Origin: CBDFLD01 sp965249005
Lineage (GTDB): Bacteria; Acidobacteriota; UBA6911
Reading direction: 5' to 3'
Assembly: GCA_965249005.1 (NCBI GenBank)
Contig: CBDFLD010000019.1
Span: 124,001 to 188,000, forward strand
DNA length: 64,000 nucleotides
Numbering within the stretch: the stretch's first letter is position 1; each line of letters opens with the position of its first letter. The notes under the pieces were generated by a model. It was not told where the DNA came from. It made no database searches and worked only from the letters and a program-made list of their open reading frames with translations. A program made the position numbers and the translations under genes. This document shows, piece by piece, positions 19,438-26,848 of the stretch.

Positions 19438-19800
19438 GTGCCGTCCAATCGCATTCAATACGTAAAGATTGTTGTTGATCTCTACGCCCAGCTGCCTGAG
19501 ACTCCACAACGGCCTCGTCGGCAAGACTATCAACTCGCTTATCAGCTCTATGATCGTCGGGTTCCGCTTTCGGTCATAGAATCGAGCTTACTCCTGACTT
19601 CCGCTCGTCGGTTACTCCGTGATCCACAGGCACGCAGGCTATCGCCTATCCGGTCCCTGTATTACTTTCTCCCGGTCATTGAGGAATTACTTCAGAATCC
19701 TATCTCGGCAGACTACGTGAGGTATCTTCGAATCAAACTGCGCCTGAAAACCTCTCTACCGGCGCCCGTTCAGAAAACTGCGGTTTCACGCGATCGCTAA
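19438..19800 (+). CDS. Small IS21 passenger ORF
   Basis: 120 residues from a GTG 5 bases after the istB stop, with its TAA inside the right terminal repeat. It is alpha-helical and Arg-rich (YQLAYQLYDRRVPLSVIESS, SARRLLRDPQARRLSPIRSL, YYFLPVIEELL). I recall similar ORFs beside IS21 elements in Acidobacteriota, but no function is known to me. It is inside the mobile unit by position and should move with it. Confidence 0.6.
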   Translation: MPSNRIQYVKIVVDLYAQLPETPQRPRRQDYQLAYQLYDRRVPLSVIESSLLLTSARRLLRDPQARRLSPIRSLYYFLPVIEELLQNPISADYVRYLRIKLRLKTSLPAPVQKTAVSRDR

Positions 19801-19802
19801 CA
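19761..19802 (-). repeat. IS21 right terminal inverted repeat
   Basis: 42 bases; the reverse complement begins TGTTAGCGATCG and pairs with 16519-16560. Confidence 0.85.
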
Positions 19803-19809
19803 CCTATCA
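19803..19809. repeat. IS21 target-site duplication, right copy
   Basis: CCTATCA directly after the right terminal repeat, identical to 16512-16518. Confidence 0.85.
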
Positions 19810-20027
19810 CAATCACGGACCGGAATTTCACAATGGTGGTCTCGAAATCGAGGGCTTATATAAGCATACTGCAGAGAGCACCTGTTATCTGCTGGAGTTC
19901 CTCGAGACACTCGAGAATTGGGCTCAGCTAGAAGCCTACTGGGGAAGTCAAGCACAGAGAGAAGAAGCATTGGCCGACATTGTGGAGGGCATGAATTTTT
20001 ACCGCAACATCTGTCAACAGGATACGC

Positions 20028-21068
20028 TTAAAGATTGAAAGCATCCATGCCCTGGCCCCGCTCGCTTTGCAAACGCTCGAGGGCGTGCTCCATCGTCGCT
20101 TCCTCATGAATGATGGCGCACACAGCGGCCGCAACCCCTCGTGGATCTTCTTTGCGCGGAAAGGTCACGTTTCTTCCCACCATCGCACCACGCACGTTCG
20201 CACCCGCATGGATCCCTGCGTGGAAATCCAACAGCGTCGGCATGGGAGTCTCCAACGCAGGACCGCCCAGCATGAGAATTGGAAGACGCGTCGCGCGGGC
20301 CACACGCTCGTAGCCCTCTACGTAGGATAGCTTCAACCAGGTTTTCATGGACGACTCGCCCAGTGCGGCAGCCGCGCCCGCGTCCTTGACCATGGCCTCC
20401 ACTGTCTTGACCGTTTCGTAACCGCCATCGGGTTTCCTGCGTACACTCATGGGTTCAAGGAAGGAATACAGATCCTGACGAAACAGCTCAGTCACAGCCA
20501 CGGCACAATCTTCAATGGACTTAATGGAGCGCTCGTCGTCCAGATCGAGCCGATACATCAACTTGCCTCCATCGAAGTTCAGGCGCTTCAGTTGCTGCGC
20601 GGTAAAGGAAGTAAACCGGTCATCGATCTCTCCTTGGACTCCCGCGTGCCCCCCTCGATTCATGCACCCCACGAGCACCTTCTCGTCCAGAAAGGAATCT
20701 CCGCGGGCTTCGCGAAAGAGGTGACTCAATATCAAGAGATCTTCCATGAAGTCGGTCGTCCCCATGACACCGTCGCACCCCGGGGTGGTGACAACCCGTA
20801 ACGCCCTAGAGAGATATTCCAACCGGTCCCCCATGGCCAGCGGATCGTCCCGCAGTGCAGTCACCCTGCGTCCGGGATGGTCCGTTGCCAAGATCACCAA
20901 CTTGCCGTCTGAGGTCAGCTGCTTTCTTTTTCGTAACTGATGCGCTTCCTCAAAGGCCACCTTTGGATTCCGGACCCTCTGGTCGGTGATAGCATCAAAG
21001 AGATCGATCGGCAGAAAATTCTGAGCCTCGAATCGATAATCCCCAATCTGATATTCCGGCATAGTCAT
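20028..21068 (-). CDS. Class I aldolase-like TIM-barrel protein (DeoC/LacD or Cgl0159-like)
   Basis: About 346 residues from the ATG at 21068, which overlaps the upstream TGA as ATGA, so translation is coupled to the NagB-like gene. The sequence has the alternating strand/helix pattern of a (beta/alpha)8 aldolase: KLVILATDHPGRR, GCDGVMGTTDFMEDLLIL, NFDGGKLMYRLDL with a candidate Schiff-base lysine, and PILMLGGPALETPMPTLLDF followed by HAGANVRGAMVGRNV, a phosphate-binding-like Gly motif. It probably cleaves a deoxy- or keto-sugar phosphate derived from the product of the neighbouring isomerase/deaminase. The exact substrate cannot be read from sequence. Confidence 0.78.
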   Translation of the reverse strand: MTMPEYQIGDYRFEAQNFLPIDLFDAITDQRVRNPKVAFEEAHQLRKRKQLTSDGKLVILATDHPGRRVTALRDDPLAMGDRLEYLSRALRVVTTPGCDGVMGTTDFMEDLLILSHLFREARGDSFLDEKVLVGCMNRGGHAGVQGEIDDRFTSFTAQQLKRLNFDGGKLMYRLDLDDERSIKSIEDCAVAVTELFRQDLYSFLEPMSVRRKPDGGYETVKTVEAMVKDAGAAAALGESSMKTWLKLSYVEGYERVARATRLPILMLGGPALETPMPTLLDFHAGIHAGANVRGAMVGRNVTFPRKEDPRGVAAAVCAIIHEEATMEHALERLQSERGQGMDAFNL

Positions 21069-21916
21069 TCGGCAATCCTTTGAGCCACATGGATGAGTGG
21101 GAGTGTGGCCGCGAGCTCGGTCAAGGTGACTTCCACACTCCCGTGCTCTTGCACAAAGGAACCCGGACACCGGCCCGTGACCGGGCCGAAAAGTGCGCGC
21201 CGTAAGACCCCCGCATGCCAGCTCCTCATAAAGGTTAAATGAATTTTCTTACTCATGAGCATTTCATACATGCCCAGCGTCACAGCGCGCTTCGGAATGA
21301 TTTCCCAATTTCCTCCAGTTCCTCCCATGCACATCTGGGCCTGGCTCTCACGGCTGATGGTCAAGATGCGCGTTCGACTGTTGCGGATTTGATCGTCGTC
21401 GCAGGGCTCGCCCGGCTCTGGGGGATCGTTGAAGGCAAAGTGACCGGTCAAGCCCATACCCCCATAACAGAGGTCGGCACCGCCATGTTCTTCAATTAGT
21501 GCGGTCGTTTCCCCAGGAGCAAGAGGAGAAGGGAAATGGATATTTTCTTCTGGAACCCGTGCCTTCCCCTTCAGTTGAGAAAAGAAATTCTCACGCATGT
21601 ATCTTCGAAATCCCAGGGGATGCGACTCGTTTACCAATTCCCCGGTTGCCGCGTCCAGGTACTCGTCCATGTTCACCGTAACCAGAAGGGAGCCGTCGGT
21701 TTGCTCTCGATTCATCGCCTCCACCCAGTATTCGAAATCCAAGGGTCCGACAGGACAGATCACCATCAAGGCATTGCCATCCTTCTGGGCGTGCTTCAGT
21801 GCCTGAGTGACTTCTGCAGCGATTTGCTGATTTAACTCTGCCACTCCCGGTACCTTGTCAAAACGCCACGACTTATGCCTTGAGAAACTTTCAAACTCCA
21901 ATGTGTATGGATCCAT
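21065..21916 (-). CDS. NagB-like glucosamine-6-phosphate deaminase/isomerase family protein
   Basis: 283 residues of the NagB/6-phosphogluconolactonase fold. Recognisable parts are VNMDEYLDAATGELVNESHP with the catalytic Asp region, GGADLCYGGMGLTGHFAFNDP corresponding to the NagB GIGxDGHIAFNEP loop, and TLGMYEMLMSKKIHL for the TLG motif. Classical NagB converts glucosamine-6-phosphate to fructose-6-phosphate and ammonia. This one lacks some canonical spacing (GMGLTGHFAF), so the substrate may differ. It is the first gene of a two-gene operon with the aldolase, and together they could break down an amino sugar. Confidence 0.82.
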   Translation of the reverse strand: MDPYTLEFESFSRHKSWRFDKVPGVAELNQQIAAEVTQALKHAQKDGNALMVICPVGPLDFEYWVEAMNREQTDGSLLVTVNMDEYLDAATGELVNESHPLGFRRYMRENFFSQLKGKARVPEENIHFPSPLAPGETTALIEEHGGADLCYGGMGLTGHFAFNDPPEPGEPCDDDQIRNSRTRILTISRESQAQMCMGGTGGNWEIIPKRAVTLGMYEMLMSKKIHLTFMRSWHAGVLRRALFGPVTGRCPGSFVQEHGSVEVTLTELAATLPLIHVAQRIAE

Positions 21917-22083
21917 CGATGTCCTTCCTGTTCGAGTCTTCCCGCTATCATAGATGATTACCCGAAGTGTATCAGCAAAACTCGCTGGCGAAAGGCTCCT
22001 GAATTGGGTCCACCCGAGTCCAGAATCTGAAGAAAACCCAAATTATGGTGTAAGATCAGGTCACTTTGAATCGGGCAAGCTGG

Positions 22084-22121
22084 TCATGTGCAGTCTGCAG
22101 ACACGGGGGAAAAAGCATGAC
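22084..22121 (+). repeat. Short dispersed repeat, copy 1
   Basis: 38 bases, TCATGTGCAGTCTGCAGACA followed by an A-rich stretch and GCATGAC, recurring with few changes at 24585-24620. Both copies lie in the leader of a gene: here 24 bases before the decarboxylase start. It may be a shared regulatory site. Confidence 0.5.
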
Positions 22122-22144
22122 GGCCTTGTGAAGGAGGCATCGTA

Positions 22145-23368
22145 ATGGTCCAGGAAGAATTCGAAAGGGCAGACCGGCCCGAGTTTCCGATGCCGGATCC
22201 CATGCCATTTCCGGAGAAGGGTATCTCCGACGAGGATGTACTCGAGGCCGTCCGCAAACGGCTGAGTCTGAACCCCTATGCGGTGGATAATAATTTCAGC
22301 ATCAGTTATGTCGGTCCGCCACATCCGATCAGCAAGCCCGCAGCGGAGCTAGCTGCGGGAACCTATTTCGTAGAGTGGGCGCGGAAAGGTCAGCCCGGCA
22401 CCTATCAGCTCGAAAAGGAAGCGGTGCGTATGATGGCTTCGCTGCTTGGCTGCCCCGATGCAGTGGGCTTCATGACAAATGGCGGGACGGAATCAAACAT
22501 CTCGGCGCTGCGTCTGGCTCGCAACCTGTCTCAGGAGTTTGCGCCCGAGGTGATCCTCCCGGAGTCTGCCCATTACAGCTTTCGTGCGGGAGCGGATCTT
22601 CTCGGCATTCGTCTAAAAGAGGTCCCGCTCAGCAAAGATTTTCTGCCCGATGTGAATCAGGTTGAGAATCTGATAAACGATCATACGATTGCCCTAGTCT
22701 GTTCCGCGCCGGAAGGTGCATTAGGCCTGATGGACCCGGTTCAGGAATTCGCCGAACTGGCCCATCGCAAGGGTCTCTTCCTCCACGTGGACGGTGCCTT
22801 TGGCGGATTCATTTACCCTTTTATGAGAGAGCTTGGGATGGAGGTTCCGCCATTCGACTTCAGTTTGCCGGGCGTGAGCAGTTTCATGACCGACGGGCAT
22901 AAACTGGGTCTGATGCCCATTGCCTCGGGGTTTCTCCTCATCCGAGACGAGAAAATGCTCGAAGCCATCCCCACTCCCGAGACCGTCATCCACAACCTCA
23001 CAGGAACCAAAAATGGCGAACGCGCTGCAGCGGCCTGGGCTGTGATGCACCGGTTGGGACGCAGAGGTTTTCATGAATCTGTGCGGTCGGTGCTGGATAT
23101 AGTCGATCTAGTTGCAAAAGGTATTGAACGGATTGAAGGATTGCGGCTGGTGGTCAGACCGTTCCTCACCATCGTGAACTTCACTTCGGATGAGTATGAT
23201 GTCGAAAAAATTCATCACGAACTGTCCGCCCGGGGATGGGGCAGCAGTTACGGCGTGTTCCGCGGGATCCCACGCATACGGCTGTCCATTCATCCCCATC
23301 GCGACCGCGAACATGCGCTTGGATTCCTGAATGCGCTCGAGGACTCTGTTAAAATCGCCAAGGCGTAG
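22145..23368 (+). CDS. PLP-dependent group II decarboxylase (MfnA/tyrosine-aspartate decarboxylase-like)
   Basis: 407 residues, with a clear AAGGAGGCATCGTA ribosome site. Fold type I PLP motifs are all present: FMTNGGTESNISAL near residue 110 (phosphate binding), PESAHYSF with the ring-stacking His143, HVDGAFGGF with Asp216, and TDGHKLGLMP with the Schiff-base Lys253. The compact length and SFMTDGHKLG motif resemble MfnA-type L-tyrosine/L-aspartate decarboxylases and sphingosine-1-phosphate lyase relatives rather than large glutamate decarboxylases. Likely product: an amine from an amino acid. Followed 88 bases later by a TauD-type dioxygenase in the same direction, possibly co-transcribed. 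Confidence 0.87.
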   Translation: MVQEEFERADRPEFPMPDPMPFPEKGISDEDVLEAVRKRLSLNPYAVDNNFSISYVGPPHPISKPAAELAAGTYFVEWARKGQPGTYQLEKEAVRMMASLLGCPDAVGFMTNGGTESNISALRLARNLSQEFAPEVILPESAHYSFRAGADLLGIRLKEVPLSKDFLPDVNQVENLINDHTIALVCSAPEGALGLMDPVQEFAELAHRKGLFLHVDGAFGGFIYPFMRELGMEVPPFDFSLPGVSSFMTDGHKLGLMPIASGFLLIRDEKMLEAIPTPETVIHNLTGTKNGERAAAAWAVMHRLGRRGFHESVRSVLDIVDLVAKGIERIEGLRLVVRPFLTIVNFTSDEYDVEKIHHELSARGWGSSYGVFRGIPRIRLSIHPHRDREHALGFLNALEDSVKIAKA

Positions 23369-23456
23369 ATATTGGGTTGCCCAGACGATGGTCTTGAACC
23401 CGCAAACAGTGCTCCCTTTAGCGGCGCCGGGAGTTTCATAAAGTGCGGAGTTCCAA

Positions 23457-24509
23457 GTGACAATTAATCAACAACTCATCGAAACCCCGGCCGTCTGGTA
23501 CGGGGCCGGTTTCGTCCAATCAGATGAATGGATTCATCGCCTGACGTCCGCAGAAATCGCCGAACTCGATGTGGCGGTGGCCGGGGTGCGGGAGCGCGGG
23601 CAAACGATTATCGCCGTGCAGCGCGAGGATTTCCCGTTACCAAGCCTGGGGCCCGTGTTGAAGAACATTCAAAATGAAGTGGTCAACGGACGAGGCTTTG
23701 TGCTGATCCAGGGCGTACCGGTGCAGCGATACTCGCGAGAGGAGGCGATCATCGCCTATTGGGGCATCGGTCGATACTTGGGCGAGGCCGTGTCTCAAAA
23801 CGCTAAAGGTCATGTCTTGGGGCACGTCCAAGATATCGGACACGATCCGCACAATCCCCTGCATCGAGTCTACGCCACCAACTACCGGCAACGCTTTCAC
23901 ACCGACTCTTGTGACGCCGTGGGCCTACTCTGCCTGCACCCATCCAAATCTGGCGGCTTGAGCAGTCTGGCCAGCTCGACCACCATTTACAATGAGATAA
24001 TGAAGCAGCGGCCCGATCTGGTTGAAGTTCTGAAACAGCCTTTCTACGTAGACCGCAAGGGGGAAATCCCAGCCGGCAAAACGCCCTACTACCAAATGCC
24101 GATTTTCCACGATTACGGCGGCTACTTGACCACCATCTATGCCCGCGACTTCATCGAGGGCGCCCAACGCTTTGCCGAGGTTCCCCGTTTTACGGGCAAG
24201 CAACTCGAAGCGATGGACCTGCTCGACTCGCTGGCTCACAGCAACACGCTCCGGCTCGATATGGCGTTGGAGCAGGGCGACTTGCAAGTGCTCCACAGCC
24301 ACCAAATCCTCCACGCCCGTACGGGCTACGAGGATTACCCAGAACCGGAACGCAAGCGACATTTGCTGCGGCTATGGTTATCGCAGCCCAATGGCCGCCC
24401 ACTGCCGCCTGCGTTCGAGGAGCGTTACGGAAATATTGAACTCGGCACGCGCCGCGGCGGTATTTTTGTGCCCGGTGCGGTGGAGAACGTGCCTCTAGAG
24501 GCGGAATGA
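23457..24509 (+). CDS. TauD/TfdA-family Fe(II)/2-oxoglutarate dioxygenase
   Basis: 350 residues from a GTG start with a GGAG element upstream. The iron triad is visible: HTD at 148-150 (RFHTDSCD) and the distal His286 (ILHARTGYED), with the 2-oxoglutarate-binding Arg near 305 (RHLLRLWL). The family hydroxylates taurine, alkylsulfates, betaine-type and amino-acid substrates; an alkylsulfonate or sulfate ester would fit the sulfur theme of this window, but the sequence resembles the amino-acid or gamma-butyrobetaine-like branch equally well. It lies between the decarboxylase and the hydrolase pair, all on the plus strand. Confidence 0.88.
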   Translation: MTINQQLIETPAVWYGAGFVQSDEWIHRLTSAEIAELDVAVAGVRERGQTIIAVQREDFPLPSLGPVLKNIQNEVVNGRGFVLIQGVPVQRYSREEAIIAYWGIGRYLGEAVSQNAKGHVLGHVQDIGHDPHNPLHRVYATNYRQRFHTDSCDAVGLLCLHPSKSGGLSSLASSTTIYNEIMKQRPDLVEVLKQPFYVDRKGEIPAGKTPYYQMPIFHDYGGYLTTIYARDFIEGAQRFAEVPRFTGKQLEAMDLLDSLAHSNTLRLDMALEQGDLQVLHSHQILHARTGYEDYPEPERKRHLLRLWLSQPNGRPLPPAFEERYGNIELGTRRGGIFVPGAVENVPLEAE

Positions 24510-24584
24510 CAACCTCGCCGGATGGGAACATCTTCCAGAACGCAACAAAAATAATCGGCAAGTATTGACCATCGAGAGGGTTCT

Positions 24585-24620
24585 TCATGTGCAGTCTGCG
24601 GACACGAAAAAAAACATGAC
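24585..24620 (+). repeat. Short dispersed repeat, copy 2
   Basis: 36 bases matching 22084-22121 (TCATGTGCAGTCTGCGGACA then an A-run and ACATGAC). The last ATG of this copy is the preferred start of the hydrolase-like gene, so the repeat contains its leader and initiation region. Confidence 0.5.
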
Positions 24621-26805
24621 AGCTCTATGTAGGATGCTGTTTGCATTGGTAATTGTCGCTATAAATCTTTTCTCGCTGCATGCAGCTGCCCCGCGGTATC
24701 GAGTAGAGGCGGATCCGAATTCCATGCTAGTGATTCTTTATGACCTGCAGCAGGTTCCGGACCCTGAGCAAGTAACATTGACGCATTCGTCGGGGAATCA
24801 GCCGCTGCAGTTCCAGCAGATTGCCAACTACGCCGTGGCGGCCATCCCGCGGACGAAACTCCGGCACGACGGCGCCTTGACCCTCTCCCTTTCCGGGACA
24901 CTCACCAGCGCGATTACACTCGGGGTGTACCTGCTTCCTGGCTGGCCGCCGGATTATATCGAGGGCAGAAATCAGTCATGGTTCCGGCGACAGGCCCTGG
25001 CGGCGCGGGAGTATCCGGAAGGCCGGCTCTCCGGCAATGTGAGGATTGACCGGTTTGTTCCCGTCACTCTCGAAATGAGTGCCTCCGGGCGCTTAGGCAC
25101 TCTTGAAGTGTTCGGGAGCAATGTCCTGCCGAAGAATCCTAAAAATGTTCCGATCTGGTGCGGTAATCAGCCCGCGGAATTCGTCAAACGGCTGAAGCAG
25201 ACAAATATGGAAAGCAGTTACCAGTACCGTGATCCTACCAACGGGAAGAATCTAATTACCGTGACGATGCAGCCTATGGCGGATCGTGTGCGGATGACGC
25301 TGACGTATTCCGTTGCGCAACCGATTGATCGGGATGTGCCTGTACATTTCCGCATTCCCCTGAATCAGCCTCTCAAAGAACTCTGGGAGATTGGCCGCCC
25401 ACGTGGTGCCCACCGGGACGGTGCACGCCGTTTCGTTTTTCGTCAAACGGACGGCCCGGATACACTTTTCAGCTACATGCCGCTGGTCTTCTTGAATGTC
25501 GCCAGGAGTGAGAGCGGACAGTTCGTGGGCGTCCTCGACTATGATCTGAGTAATCTTGTCGTTGAAGCTCGGCGCGCTCCCGGCAGCAAGGACTTCATTC
25601 AAGTCAGTACCTACCTCTGGCCCAGGGAGCAGGGAAAACAGTACCGGTGGACATTTGAACTGTTTACTGGCTTTGAAAACAGATTCAGCGCCCTCCTGCG
25701 CTCGCTGGAGCCTTTTACCAAAGACAATACGGAAATCTTCAACGGCATGTTGAACCGCCCGGGTTATTTCCAGTTTCCGTCTCTAAAGCCGGCATACAAC
25801 GCCGGAATTCGCGCTTTCTGGCGGCATGGATGGTATGAACGGAACGGGAAGTATTTTCTTAATGACCGGGACCCTTCAGAATGGTATGAGGCCGTCTGGG
25901 CATATCATATGAATTATGAAATTCTCAAGCGGAACGTGGAGAGGGCACACAAGCGCGGGATCCAGGTCTATTTTTACATTCAGATGGCAGGCGTCTCCGA
26001 AGATATGACCGATATGTATGCTTCCTCCCTGGTGCGTGACCGGCAGGGGAAGCAGATCGTTGCAGGACAGGACGGCAGGTATCTGAACATATACTGTAAT
26101 CCCGATCCCGATGGCCACTACGGGAAAGAAATTCTACGTCAGATCAAGGATCTGTTGCTGTATACCGGCGCCGATGGTATTGCCCTCGACAGAGCGGACC
26201 GCATGGACTGGACGTATGGGTCCGACAATTACGACTACGGCCATTTCAACGGCTACAGTTCCATTTTTAAACATGACGGCGCCCGGAAGCCTGTTTCGTC
26301 TATCACGGTCGAAGGGCGGCGGTGGCTCCTGGCGCTGCGAAGAATGCTCGACAGCATCGGGCGGAAATTCCTTACCAACTCCTCGATGCATCTCTTTGTC
26401 ATGCGGCAGGTTGACGGCTACATGACGGAGGCGGCGACGAATCCCATGCAGTGGTTTGTGGCACGGGCGATGGGCAACGGCAAGTCGTATGCGATCACCG
26501 TCCACGGACGAATGAATGATGTGGGGAATAATTTCGTTGCCAATCTGATCCAGGCCTATCCCTTTAACGGCGCATATCCCTGGATGAGCTTTGATGCGGG
26601 GCACTGGCAGCACATGCAGGAACCGCAGCCGCTGAATGCCGATACACCGCGCGGCAGGCTGATCTATGCCATCTCGGAGGGAGAAGAATTCCCGACGCTC
26701 TGGTACTTCAATAACGGTTATACACGGCTGTATCTAAACGAAGAGTATCATGATCCTCATGAACGGTACCGGGGCAGCCAATTTATCCCGGATACGGAAC
26801 GCTAA
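24616..26805 (+). CDS. Secreted TIM-barrel glycoside-hydrolase-like protein, tandem copy 1
   Basis: About 729 residues. The start at 24616 puts a signal peptide (ALCRMLFALVIVAINLFSLH) at the N-terminus. Residues to about 370 are beta-rich; the second half has a hydrolase-like barrel with RAFWRHGWYERNG, QVYFYIQMAGVSEDM, and DGIALDRADRMDWTYG near residue 525, where an Asp at the end of a strand is placed like the nucleophile of GH clan-D/GH31-like enzymes. Then LTNSSMHLF and FPTLWYFNNGYTR. I cannot name a CAZy family. It is clearly paralogous along its whole length to the next gene. A role in glycan cleavage is inferred from fold and context. Confidence 0.72.
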   Translation: MTALCRMLFALVIVAINLFSLHAAAPRYRVEADPNSMLVILYDLQQVPDPEQVTLTHSSGNQPLQFQQIANYAVAAIPRTKLRHDGALTLSLSGTLTSAITLGVYLLPGWPPDYIEGRNQSWFRRQALAAREYPEGRLSGNVRIDRFVPVTLEMSASGRLGTLEVFGSNVLPKNPKNVPIWCGNQPAEFVKRLKQTNMESSYQYRDPTNGKNLITVTMQPMADRVRMTLTYSVAQPIDRDVPVHFRIPLNQPLKELWEIGRPRGAHRDGARRFVFRQTDGPDTLFSYMPLVFLNVARSESGQFVGVLDYDLSNLVVEARRAPGSKDFIQVSTYLWPREQGKQYRWTFELFTGFENRFSALLRSLEPFTKDNTEIFNGMLNRPGYFQFPSLKPAYNAGIRAFWRHGWYERNGKYFLNDRDPSEWYEAVWAYHMNYEILKRNVERAHKRGIQVYFYIQMAGVSEDMTDMYASSLVRDRQGKQIVAGQDGRYLNIYCNPDPDGHYGKEILRQIKDLLLYTGADGIALDRADRMDWTYGSDNYDYGHFNGYSSIFKHDGARKPVSSITVEGRRWLLALRRMLDSIGRKFLTNSSMHLFVMRQVDGYMTEAATNPMQWFVARAMGNGKSYAITVHGRMNDVGNNFVANLIQAYPFNGAYPWMSFDAGHWQHMQEPQPLNADTPRGRLIYAISEGEEFPTLWYFNNGYTRLYLNEEYHDPHERYRGSQFIPDTER

Positions 26806-26848
26806 GCATGAACTGCCGTTGACAAACTCATCTAGTGTGGAGCGTTTC

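Larger units (their letters stand above)
16519..19802 (+). mobile_element. Complete IS21-family insertion sequence, 3284 bp
   Basis: The ends were found by pairing the flanks: both begin TGTTA and share AAACCGCA and TTTTCTGAAC as imperfect inverted repeats of about 42 bases. A 7-bp direct duplication (CCTATCA) flanks them, and removing the element restores the epimerase codons. It carries four same-strand ORFs: an upstream cysteine-rich protein, IstA transposase, IstB helper ATPase, and a small downstream ORF whose stop lies inside the right terminal repeat. All four ORFs are open and the target duplication is exact, so insertion seems recent. Confidence 0.93.
16011..20038 (+). pseudogene. 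Sugar phosphate isomerase/epimerase (TIM barrel), frameshifted and split by IS21 element
   Basis: The gene starts at 16011 with a Tat-like signal (LLRRTFLAAMPFSTIS) and a xylose-isomerase-like barrel (CQTNAWRIDPGNF, LKELRFDGFETSF). At about 16255 the frame shifts: LIEKTGLQFFGTHIFLDRYD continues two bases out of register. The insertion sequence interrupts codons at 16518. Joining across the target duplication gives GLRLAYHNHGPEF, a perfect metal-ligand strand of the family, and the frame then runs to a TGA at 20036-20038. The part after residue about 230 is too short for a full barrel, so an internal deletion is also likely. The end overlaps the stop of the convergent aldolase gene. Confidence 0.85.

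Noticed and set aside
24565..24615. Earlier start for the first hydrolase-like gene
   Set aside because: The extra 17 residues come from the dispersed repeat and would spoil the signal peptide; the ATG at 24616 fits better.
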